From: Acidobacteriota bacterium
GTDB lineage: Bacteria > Acidobacteriota > Vicinamibacteria > Vicinamibacterales > UBA8438
DNA: 6,856 bases
Direction: 5' to 3'
Assembly: GCA_012963185.1 (NCBI GenBank)
Contig: DTWD01000573.1
Span: 1-6,856 of the forward strand
Position 1 is the stretch's first letter. Each line of letters starts with the position of its first letter. A program made the translations under genes and the position numbers. This document shows positions 1-6,608 of the stretch, in pieces. The notes beneath the pieces were generated by a model. The model searched no databases. It saw only the letters and a program-made list of their open reading frames with translations, and had not been told where the DNA came from.

Positions 1-49
1 CAACCAATCCGCTATTGATGAATTCATCGACCAGCAAGTTCTGAATTAA
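1..49 (+). CDS. C-terminal end of an unidentified protein (partial, 5' cut by window edge)
   Basis: Reading from base 2, the codons give NQSAIDEFIDQQVLN followed by a TAA stop at 47-49. The composition (acidic, amphipathic, no odd codons) looks like a real protein end, and the DNA turns visibly AT-richer immediately after the stop. Only 15 residues are visible, so no family can be assigned. Its stop lies 168 bases before the next gene's start, with a promoter-like element in between, so it is probably a separate transcription unit. It could also be a chance open stretch, because the other evidence is only positional. Confidence 0.45.
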   Translation, partial: NQSAIDEFIDQQVLN

Positions 50-94
50 ATGGTCTTGGCCTTTCATTGCTTCAAATTAAAGCACTAGTACCTG

Positions 95-124
95 TTGACA
101 CTCTTTCCTTGTCTTGATTACTAT
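95..124 (+). promoter_or_regulatory. Probable sigma70-type promoter of the gld-like/dacB operon
   Basis: A perfect -35 hexamer TTGACA lies at 95-100. After an 18-base spacer, TACTAT at 119-124 matches the -10 consensus at four of six positions, including the important second A and last T. Transcription would start around 131, giving a leader of about 87 bases before the GTG at 218. It sits in the only sizeable non-coding gap upstream of the five-gene block, which fits an operon promoter. The -10 is imperfect, so the exact spacing is uncertain. Confidence 0.5.
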
Positions 125-142
125 TTTTAAGTTTTGTGCCTT

Positions 143-182
143 GCTCTTCGCTAGGTGTGTGTTCTACTTCAAGCGAAAGAGC
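143..182 (+). promoter_or_regulatory. Stem-loop in the 5' leader of the operon
   Basis: GCTCTTCGCT at 143-152 pairs with 172-182 (AGCGAAAGAGC) as ten Watson-Crick pairs with one bulged A (178) and a 19-base loop. It lies between the predicted transcription start (about 131) and the Shine-Dalgarno at 206-210. No T-run follows the right arm on the plus strand, so it does not look like an intrinsic terminator. It could stabilise the mRNA 5' end, bind a protein, or take part in an attenuation switch. The pairing is seen directly; any role is inference. Confidence 0.45.
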
Positions 183-205
183 TACCATCAGCGAATCTGA
201 ATACT

Positions 206-210
206 GGGAG
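206..210 (+). promoter_or_regulatory. Shine-Dalgarno site that decides the start of the ABC ATPase
   Basis: GGGAG lies seven bases upstream of the GTG at 218. The alternative upstream in-frame GTG at 155 has no purine-rich site in front of it and falls inside the loop of the leader hairpin. Translation from 218 begins with IEVRHVTKRYG after the start residue, exactly where ABC ATPases of this family usually begin. Confidence 0.7.
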
Positions 211-217
211 TTATACA

Positions 218-1240
218 GTGATTGAAGTTCGGCACGTCACTAAACGCTACGGTCCTGTCGCAGCCGTGAACGACATCAGCTTCCGGGTTGAAGCCGGCCA
301 AATCCTTGGTTTCCTAGGTCCCAACGGCGCGGGTAAAACTACCACCATGCGAATTTTGACCGGCTATATGCCTCCCACTGAAGGCACAGCAATCATTGCC
401 GGTTTTGACGTCTTTAGTTCACCAGTGGAGGCTAAACGCCGAACCGGCTATCTGCCTGAATCTCCTCCCCTGTATCCCGACATGACAGTTCGTGAATATC
501 TAAATTTCGTAGCCAGAATTAAGGCTGTGTCTCGTGGAGAACGTCGCAAAAGAATTGACTATGCCATGGGCCGCACCAGCATTGGTGACATGGCCGACCG
601 TCTCTGTGGACACCTTTCAAAAGGGTACCGCCAGCGCGTCGGCCTTGCACAAGCTATTCTGCACAACCCAGACGTGCTCATTCTCGATGAACCGACGGCG
701 GGGCTCGACCCTAAACAAATAATCGAAACTCGTGAACTGATCAAAGAACTGGGAGGGGACCATACGGTCATCCTCAGCACTCATATCCTCCCAGAAGTGG
801 CACAAACGTGTGAACAGGTCGTGATTATCAACAAGGGGCGCGTCGTGGCCGAAGATACGCCAGGGAACCTCACAGGACGACTGCGTGGTTCGGAAACGAT
901 TCGCTTACAAGTCGACACTGGAACCACCGACCCAACTCCCGTCATGTCAGCTGTTCCAGGTGTCGTACAAGTTCAGGTCGGGGATGTCACACCGAACAAT
1001 GACCGTTCGATCGAAATACAAGCGGCTGAAGGCACCGACATCCGACGCGAAGTCGCAAACACGATTGTAAGTAACGGATGGGGACTCCTGGAAATGCGAC
1101 CTGTCCGACTTAGTCTTGAGGACATCTTTCTCCAACTAACGACCACCGAAGAGGAAGAAGATGAGCCGCACGAGGCTGCTCAGTCCACCGCAGACCAAGA
1201 ATCAGCTCAAGCACAACAAACGGAGAGCATCGATGAGTAA
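218..1240 (+). CDS. GldA-like ABC transporter ATP-binding protein
   Basis: This is the ATPase subunit of an ABC-2/Gld-type system. It would bind and hydrolyse ATP at the cytoplasmic face of the permease encoded next. Counting from the GTG at 218 (340 residues), the following are visible: Walker A GPNGAGKT (34-41), a Q-loop segment GYLPES in which Glu replaces the usual Gln (about 78-83), the signature LSKGYRQR (133-140) in place of LSGGQ, Walker B VLILDEP (153-159), D-loop GLDP (162-165) and the switch His in STHILPE (189). The Glu Q-loop and LSKGY signature are, from memory, typical of the GldA/CcmA-like branch and are not defects. Residues of about 220-308 form a C-terminal accessory domain as in GldA relatives. 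The last 30 residues are an acidic Glu/Gln/Ala-rich tail that is probably disordered. The 3' end overlaps the permease gene by eight bases, suggesting translational coupling. The substrate is unknown. Annotation as a generic ABC-2 ATPase is safe; the GldA label rests on the neighbours. Confidence 0.93.
   Translation: MIEVRHVTKRYGPVAAVNDISFRVEAGQILGFLGPNGAGKTTTMRILTGYMPPTEGTAIIAGFDVFSSPVEAKRRTGYLPESPPLYPDMTVREYLNFVARIKAVSRGERRKRIDYAMGRTSIGDMADRLCGHLSKGYRQRVGLAQAILHNPDVLILDEPTAGLDPKQIIETRELIKELGGDHTVILSTHILPEVAQTCEQVVIINKGRVVAEDTPGNLTGRLRGSETIRLQVDTGTTDPTPVMSAVPGVVQVQVGDVTPNNDRSIEIQAAEGTDIRREVANTIVSNGWGLLEMRPVRLSLEDIFLQLTTTEEEEDEPHEAAQSTADQESAQAQQTESIDE
1222..1227 (+). promoter_or_regulatory. 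Shine-Dalgarno site that decides the permease start
   Basis: GGAGAG lies five bases upstream of ATG 1233, inside the end of the ATPase gene. It supports starting the permease at MSNVLAIAQKE rather than at the upstream in-frame start at 1161. The extra residues from 1161 would be a polar, basic stretch with no counterpart expected in ABC-2 permeases. Confidence 0.65.
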
Positions 1241-2006
1241 CGTCTTGGCGATCGCACAGAAGGAACTTCGTTCGTACTTTGTCTCCCCGATTGCCTACGT
1301 GGTCGTTGGCCTGTTCGCGGTGTTGTTTGGTTATTTCTACGTCGCAAGTCTAACGATCCTGGTTCGATTTAGCGCACAGGCGGGCATGTTCCAAGGGGGT
1401 GGCCCACCAGCCATTAATATCAACGAATTCATGATTCGCCCCTTACTTTCGAACACCGCAATCATTCTTTTGTTCTTCCTCCCGTTTCTGACGGCACGTG
1501 CCTATGCTGAAGAAAAACGATCAGGCACCATCGAGTTACTGCTTACTTCGCCATTGAGTGACCTGCAGATCATCCTCGGTAAGTTTCTTGGGGTTTTCGC
1601 CTTGTTTCTGTTGATGCTTTCCGTGACGGCGATTCATATGGGAATACTGTTCTGGTACGGCGAACCAGAACTTGGCCCACTCCTAAGTGGGTATCTCGGC
1701 CTCATCCTCATGGGTGGATCTTTCATCTCTGTCGGTTTACTCGTATCGAGTACAACCCGTAACCAAGTCGTCGCCGGTGTCGTTAGTTTTTCCATACTGC
1801 TCTTATTTTGGGTACTCAGTTGGATGGCGGACTCCGCGGGGCCAACGACGCAAACCATCCTGTCATACCTTTCGATCCTGGAACATTTCGATGACTTTTC
1901 TAAGGGCGTCGTGGATACGGCACACGTCGCTTACTACCTTACTTTTATAGGATTTGGGCTTTTTTTGACGGCGAAGTCGGTTGATAGCGAACGGTGGCGA
2001 GGATAG
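1233..2006 (+). CDS. ABC-2 type permease, GldF-like
   Basis: This is the membrane subunit that partners the upstream ATPase. The 257-residue product has six predictable hydrophobic segments at about 20-44, 73-90, 115-140, 150-172, 178-198 and 231-248, a usual size and layout for a single ABC-2 half-transporter. The stretch at 89-110 (AYAEEKRSGTIELLLTSPLS) is the family hallmark: a cytoplasmic segment between TM2 and TM3 thought to contact the ATPase. The N-terminus (AIAQKELRSYFVSPIAYVV) also matches ABC-2/GldF permeases, which begin with an amphipathic KEL-R-YF helix. The start overlaps the ATPase gene by eight bases, and the next gene begins 15 bases downstream. A homodimer with two ATPases is expected by family analogy. 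The exported substrate cannot be read from the sequence. Confidence 0.92.
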   Translation: MSNVLAIAQKELRSYFVSPIAYVVVGLFAVLFGYFYVASLTILVRFSAQAGMFQGGGPPAININEFMIRPLLSNTAIILLFFLPFLTARAYAEEKRSGTIELLLTSPLSDLQIILGKFLGVFALFLLMLSVTAIHMGILFWYGEPELGPLLSGYLGLILMGGSFISVGLLVSSTTRNQVVAGVVSFSILLLFWVLSWMADSAGPTTQTILSYLSILEHFDDFSKGVVDTAHVAYYLTFIGFGLFLTAKSVDSERWRG

Positions 2007-2021
2007 GAGCAGACCGAGGTT

Positions 2022-3602
2022 ATGAGTAAAGCGCTGCAAGCACTCGGATGGGTTGGCGTCGCCTGCGTTTTAGTGGCGGTCGCCGTGCGATTTCTACTGC
2101 CGGACCAACAATTGTGGTGGTGGCTCGCGGTCGTCGGTCTCGGGTTCCTCATCATTCACCTAATAAGTGAGAGGCAAGCACTACGAGAGTTCGCCGGTAA
2201 ACGCCAAACCAAATATGGAGCCCTGGCAGGAACAAGCGTCCTGCTCGCGCTTGGTATCTTGATCGCCACAAACTACATTCTGTCCCGACAGAATAAACGC
2301 TGGGATTTAACGTCCGCTCAGCAATACTCTCTTTCAGACCAAACCCGTCGTGTTCTGGAATCGTTGGAATCTCCCATCTCTATTCTCGTCTTTGGTCGAG
2401 AAGAAGAATTCCCACGATTTCGTGACCGCCTTGATGAGTATGCCTACACATCATCCGAAGTAACGGTCGAATACATTGACGTCGACAAAAATCCGATCCG
2501 CGCACGACAGTATGAAATCCAATCGTACGGCACAATCGTCTTCGACTACGAAGGACGGGTCGAACGTGTCGTCTCAAATAGCGAACAAGAATTAACAAAT
2601 GCCCTGATCAAGGCCGTCGAAGGCGAAGAACGCACTGTCTATTTCACACAGGGTCATGGTGAACGCGATCCTAACAATGAAGACCGCAACGGCTACAGTA
2701 CCGTACGAGAGGCACTCAGGCTTGACAACTTCGGAATCGAAACCGTCGTTATTGCGCAAACAGAAGAAATTCCTGACAACGCCTCTGCGGTGATCGTTGC
2801 GGGGCCGTCAACCGATTTTTTTTCCGGTGAGACCGACGTTCTTCGTGACTATCTGGAACAAGGTGGGAAGGTCTTGCTGATGCTTGACCCCTCTGAGGTT
2901 GAGGACGCGATTCCACAACCAAATCTCATCAGCCTTGTTACGGAATGGGGCGCTGAGGTCGGGAACGATGTTGTAGTGGATGCGAGCGGGATGGGTCAAC
3001 TGCTCGGTACAGACGCCTCGGTCCCCGTTGCCGCTTCTTACCCACCGCACGCCATCACGGAAAACTTTAATCTCTTAACAGCCTTTCCCCTGGCACGCTC
3101 GATCCGACCGGTTGCTGGTGGTACTGACGGCCGAATTCCTGAAATTCTGATCGAAACCGGTCCGCGTAGTTGGGCAGAAGTCAATTTAGCTGAGTTGGCG
3201 ACAGGCGAGGTTCAATTAAACGAGGAGGCCGGTGATGTCTCAGGACCAGTCCCCATCGCCGTGACAGTCTCTCAACCAATCGCCGATAATGAAGTTACTC
3301 CGAATGGCGATCCGGATGGAGACACCCCTCCACCGGAATCACGCTTGGTTGTTTTCGGAGACTCGGATTTTGCCTCAAACGGAGCCATTGGCATCCAAGG
3401 TAATCGAGACCTCATACTCAATGCGATCAACTGGCTCGCCCAACAAGAGAACCTCATTGCGATACGCCCGCGTGAACCGGAAGACCGACGTATTACGCTG
3501 ACAGCAGACGCGCAGACTCGAATCGCGTGGCTCTCTCTTCTGATGCTCCCCGGCCTTATTCTGACGAGCGGCGTCTACACCTGGTGGAGGCGGCGGCGAT
3601 AA
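2022..3602 (+). CDS. GldG-like ABC transporter auxiliary protein
   Basis: This 526-residue membrane protein belongs to the GldG / ABC-type auxiliary family. Three hydrophobic segments lie at the N-terminus (about 7-26, 32-48, 66-86) and one at the C-terminus (about 501-521), followed by WWRRRR. The 50-65 loop is basic, so by the positive-inside rule both ends are cytoplasmic and residues of about 88-500 are periplasmic. Family hallmarks are the RWDLTSAQQYSLSDQT segment (93-108) just after TM3, YFTQGHGERD (207-216), and VVFGDSDFASN (443-453) near the end. The last resembles the conserved strand of GATase-like/DUF4350-type folds. A proline/glycine/aspartate-rich linker at about 420-440 separates the main body from the final motif. 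The start at 2022 has GAGG very close (2016-2019) and AGGAG 12 bases away (2005-2009), so the ribosome site is not ideal. The gene ends four bases before the DUF4340 gene. It presumably assembles with the ATPase/permease pair; its molecular function is not established. Confidence 0.88.
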   Translation: MSKALQALGWVGVACVLVAVAVRFLLPDQQLWWWLAVVGLGFLIIHLISERQALREFAGKRQTKYGALAGTSVLLALGILIATNYILSRQNKRWDLTSAQQYSLSDQTRRVLESLESPISILVFGREEEFPRFRDRLDEYAYTSSEVTVEYIDVDKNPIRARQYEIQSYGTIVFDYEGRVERVVSNSEQELTNALIKAVEGEERTVYFTQGHGERDPNNEDRNGYSTVREALRLDNFGIETVVIAQTEEIPDNASAVIVAGPSTDFFSGETDVLRDYLEQGGKVLLMLDPSEVEDAIPQPNLISLVTEWGAEVGNDVVVDASGMGQLLGTDASVPVAASYPPHAITENFNLLTAFPLARSIRPVAGGTDGRIPEILIETGPRSWAEVNLAELATGEVQLNEEAGDVSGPVPIAVTVSQPIADNEVTPNGDPDGDTPPPESRLVVFGDSDFASNGAIGIQGNRDLILNAINWLAQQENLIAIRPREPEDRRITLTADAQTRIAWLSLLMLPGLILTSGVYTWWRRRR

Positions 3603-3606
3603 GAAC

Positions 3607-4983
3607 ATGCAAGGATTACGGTCGACATCGATTTTACTCGTGCTGTTTCTCGCACTGGGTGGCTACGCATATTTCATTGAATCAGAACGCTCACCAGCCT
3701 CCGAAGATCCTCCGGCTGAACAGGCATTCGACATAGAGGCCGACGCCATTACCTCACTGACCGTCACATCTGATAATGGAGACGTGACCGAGGTAAATCG
3801 CGAGGACACCGACACCAGCACATGGTCCGTCACAGCGCCGTTTTCGGCCAGCGCCGATGGGAACGCCGCGTCGGCAATCGCTAACAGTCTCGCCTCGCTG
3901 GAGATCAGTCGGGTCGTCGAGACCGAGGCCACTGATTTATCACTCTTTGGTCTGACCGACCCTGACTTCAGCGTTACATTTGGCTCAGAAAACAATACGG
4001 AAACACTACTGATTGGTGACGAAACCCCGACCGGCTCTGACCGGTACGCAAACATTGGCGGTACGAACCGCGTGTTTCTGATTGCGAGTTTTCTTGAGTC
4101 GACCATCAATCGATCATCCTTGGACCTCAGAGACCGCTCACTACTTGAATTTACTGGGACGGACGTTACAGGGCTGACTATTGAGCAGGACTCCTCCACA
4201 CTCAGATTCAGCAAGGCCGACGGCGCATGGAACCTCGTTGAACCAGTGCGTGCACGTGGTGATTTTGGCCTCGTAGAAGGGCTCTCGGGACGCATAGGTT
4301 CTGCAGAAATGATCGTGGTCGAAGTGGAGTCCGTTGATGGCGACCTGGAACCATTTGGTCTTGACGAACCACAAATGATAGTCACCGTGGAAACCGATAC
4401 CGGGAACCACGTTTTGGTAATGGGAAACGAAAGCCCTGCGGGTACTGTTTACGGCCGTGATGCGTCTCGCTCTATCGTATTCACCGCAGACGCTGCGCTC
4501 TTCGACGAATTGGCTCGGGACATAAATACCTACCGAAAGAAAGAACTTTTCGACTTCCAACCATTCAATGTAAATGGCATCACCCTCACCCGGAATGATG
4601 AAACATACCGCTTCGAAAAGGGTTCCGATAGCAATGACACTTCGGACACTCCCAACGAACAACTCTGGCAGCAAGTTGAACCTGATCAAGAAGTGGTTGA
4701 AGCGACTGCATTTGACAACTTCCTCTCAAAGCTGTCGGGGTTACGGGCTGAGTCGTTTCTCAACGCCCGCGACAACACCGAGCTTGATATGCCACTCGCA
4801 ACCTTTACCGTCACCTACGGTAACGAACAGCAGGAAACGGTAACAATCGGTCAGTTCGGTGACACCTATCACGGCATTCACGGCGAAGAAGATGGTGCCG
4901 CGATCATCGATAGCACGTCCGTCAGTGGCGTATTCGAAGCAATCGATATGGTTCTCGGTGTCACAGTAGACACCGAGCCTTAA
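3607..4983 (+). CDS. DUF4340 domain protein with three related modules
   Basis: This is a periplasmic, membrane-anchored protein of 458 residues that recurs beside GldA/F/G-type genes. A single hydrophobic segment at about 8-23, preceded by Arg5, looks like an uncleaved signal anchor; no lipobox Cys is present. The rest is beta-rich and acidic and reads as three copies of one module, at about 45-165, 185-300 and 323-450. Each copy has an opening strand ending in a Trp (W73, W208, W354), a helix with a SLASLE / LSGRIGS / LSKLSGL pattern, a turn of the type FGLTDP / FGLDEP / LDMP (114-119, 250-255, 393-396), a TVTFG-like strand and a closing strand. Linkers LRDRSLLEF (174-182) and YRKKELFDF (309-317) join the modules. 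No catalytic motif is recognisable. The gene begins four bases after the GldG-like stop with only a weak AAGAA in front, so translation is probably coupled. A structural or ligand-binding role within the ABC complex is inference. Confidence 0.85.
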   Translation: MQGLRSTSILLVLFLALGGYAYFIESERSPASEDPPAEQAFDIEADAITSLTVTSDNGDVTEVNREDTDTSTWSVTAPFSASADGNAASAIANSLASLEISRVVETEATDLSLFGLTDPDFSVTFGSENNTETLLIGDETPTGSDRYANIGGTNRVFLIASFLESTINRSSLDLRDRSLLEFTGTDVTGLTIEQDSSTLRFSKADGAWNLVEPVRARGDFGLVEGLSGRIGSAEMIVVEVESVDGDLEPFGLDEPQMIVTVETDTGNHVLVMGNESPAGTVYGRDASRSIVFTADAALFDELARDINTYRKKELFDFQPFNVNGITLTRNDETYRFEKGSDSNDTSDTPNEQLWQQVEPDQEVVEATAFDNFLSKLSGLRAESFLNARDNTELDMPLATFTVTYGNEQQETVTIGQFGDTYHGIHGEEDGAAIIDSTSVSGVFEAIDMVLGVTVDTEP

Positions 4984-5002
4984 GAAGGTTCAACATAGCG
5001 CC

Positions 5003-6568
5003 GTGCAACACACACTCGCGCGGCTGATCGACTGGTCTCGTCCGCTCGTCTTCACAGCAGGCATCGTCTTTGCTGTGTTGGTGGCAATCGGCTGTGCGTC
5101 TCGGCTGTCACCGGCATTCCCCAACACACGTACCGCGTCCGTCTTAGATGGCTCTGCTCTTGGCCAGATAAATACGTTATTAGACAAAACCTTGCACGCA
5201 GCCCCGCTTGAAACCACTCTCTGGGGCATCGATGTCCGGTCGATCGATCGCAATGAACGGGTCTATACCAACAATCCAGACCTTTTACTGACCCCCGCAT
5301 CAACCCTGAAGATCATTACTCTTGCCGTCGCGTCCCAACAGCTTGGCTGGGATGATCGATTCGAAACGGCTCTATTTACCAACGGTCACATCGAACGGAA
5401 TGTGCTTCACGGCGACCTCATTGTGAGAGGTAGTGGAGACCCAACAATCGACACCGACGTGCTGACCTCTTGGGCCGAGAAACTTCGTATGCAAGGCATT
5501 CATCAGGTCACCGGAAACATTATCGGCGATGACCGCATTACCATAGGGCAAGCCCTCAAACGCAGTGGCACACCTTCCCCACCACAGTTAGGATTCGGAT
5601 GGTCGTGGGATGACCTCGCATTCGGATTCGCGGCTCCAGCCGGCCCCCTCCAGTACCAAGAAAACGTCGTAGCGATACAGATCACGCCTGGCCGCACTGT
5701 CAATGCACCAGCTGGACTCACTATTCAAACTGCTGGCTCAGGATTGAAGCTTGTTAACCAAGCCAGTACCGCTTCTCGCACCGAACCGAGTCTTATTCAG
5801 CTTCGCCGAGCAGCGAGCACGTCAAATTTGGTGGTGTCAGGCTCAATTGGTCTAGGGTCTAGTGCGATTGTCCGTGCAGTATCCGTCGCCAATCCGACAA
5901 GCTTCTTTGTGCAGGCACTTCATACCGCTTTGGAAGCTGAGGGTGTCGTTGTACGCGGAGATGCTGTTGATATTGATCGTTTGTCTGAAAACCAACAAGA
6001 CTCGGCTACAAACGGACTGCAATCCCTTCTGACGAACCAATCAGAACCACTATCAACAATAGCGGTTGAGATGATGAAACGGAGTCAAAATCTTTTTGCA
6101 GAATCAATCTATCGACGACTCGGTTTCAGCTTTAGTGACAGTAGCTCTGCGATTGTCACGGAAGTACTCGCTGATTGGGGTATAAAGCGTAACCGTGCCA
6201 TTGTCGTAGATGGCTCGGGACTCTCGCGCTACAACTACCTCACGGCCAGTGCCCTGACAGATATCCTTGTCCGCCTCTATCAGAACGAGTCAGACCAAAC
6301 TCTCTTTTTAGCCACGCTGTCCACCGCCAACGAAGACGGCACGCTAAGGAATAGATTCGGGGAAACCGCCTCAGCTGGCAATGCCCACGCAAAAACAGGC
6401 TCTATGTCACATGTCCGAGCGTTAGCCGGGTACGTCAAAACCGCTGACGGCGAACAACTCGCTTTCTCGATTCTGGCCAATAATTTTAGTGCTGACCCGA
6501 CGGATGTAGTCACTGCCATCGACGCGTTCGTCTCAGCACTGGCAACAATGTCCCGTGGTGATTTCTAA
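5003..6568 (+). CDS. dacB: D-alanyl-D-alanine carboxypeptidase/endopeptidase, PBP4 (DacB) type, probable lipoprotein
   Basis: This class C penicillin-binding protein removes the terminal D-Ala from peptidoglycan stem peptides and, in the family, also cuts D-Ala-mDAP cross-links in the periplasm. All three active-site motifs are present in the 521-residue product: S100-T-L-K103 (nucleophile and general base), S361-Q-N363 and K464-T-G466. Other family blocks are VRGSGDPT (141-148), GNIIGDD (171-177), the DDLAFGFAAPAGPL region (203-216) and DGSGLSRYN (403-411). The long stretch between SxxK and SxN holds the inserted domains typical of PBP4. The GTG start at 5003 gives an n-region with Arg7 and Arg13, a hydrophobic core at about 15-30 and AIG-Cys31, a permissive lipobox, so the mature protein may be lipid-anchored. 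AAGAAGG at 4982-4988 is a rather distant ribosome site (14 bases). The gene starts 19 bases after the DUF4340 gene and is probably its operon partner. The length is somewhat above the usual E. coli-type enzyme. Confidence 0.93.
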   Translation: MQHTLARLIDWSRPLVFTAGIVFAVLVAIGCASRLSPAFPNTRTASVLDGSALGQINTLLDKTLHAAPLETTLWGIDVRSIDRNERVYTNNPDLLLTPASTLKIITLAVASQQLGWDDRFETALFTNGHIERNVLHGDLIVRGSGDPTIDTDVLTSWAEKLRMQGIHQVTGNIIGDDRITIGQALKRSGTPSPPQLGFGWSWDDLAFGFAAPAGPLQYQENVVAIQITPGRTVNAPAGLTIQTAGSGLKLVNQASTASRTEPSLIQLRRAASTSNLVVSGSIGLGSSAIVRAVSVANPTSFFVQALHTALEAEGVVVRGDAVDIDRLSENQQDSATNGLQSLLTNQSEPLSTIAVEMMKRSQNLFAESIYRRLGFSFSDSSSAIVTEVLADWGIKRNRAIVVDGSGLSRYNYLTASALTDILVRLYQNESDQTLFLATLSTANEDGTLRNRFGETASAGNAHAKTGSMSHVRALAGYVKTADGEQLAFSILANNFSADPTDVVTAIDAFVSALATMSRGDF

Positions 6569-6608
6569 TCGCAACGATCAGGCCATGCGTTGATTGGCAG
6601 AATCTGAC

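Noticed and set aside
17..28. Perfect 12-base palindrome GATGAATTCATC
   Set aside because: It lies within the apparent coding end of the upstream gene and spells ordinary codons. No second copy was seen, and a palindrome this short is expected by chance.
50..94. Possible terminator for the left-edge gene
   Set aside because: The stretch is AT-rich, but I could find no stem of useful length followed by a T-run before the promoter-like element.
155..217. Upstream GTG start for the ABC ATPase, adding 21 residues
   Set aside because: There is no Shine-Dalgarno before 155, it falls in the loop of the leader hairpin, and family similarity begins at 218, where GGGAG is well placed.
1161..1232. Earlier in-frame start for the permease
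   Set aside because: It would add 24 polar, basic residues overlapping the ATPase gene, whereas ATG 1233 has GGAGAG five bases upstream and gives a typical permease N-terminus.
3663..4385. A 240-codon open frame on the minus strand inside the DUF4340 gene, with another of 182 codons at 4141-4689
   Set aside because: The products are Ser/Pro/Arg-rich with no recognisable domain, signal or ribosome site. They lie wholly opposite a well-supported gene whose Asp/Glu/Ser/Thr-rich codon use rarely creates stops on the other strand.
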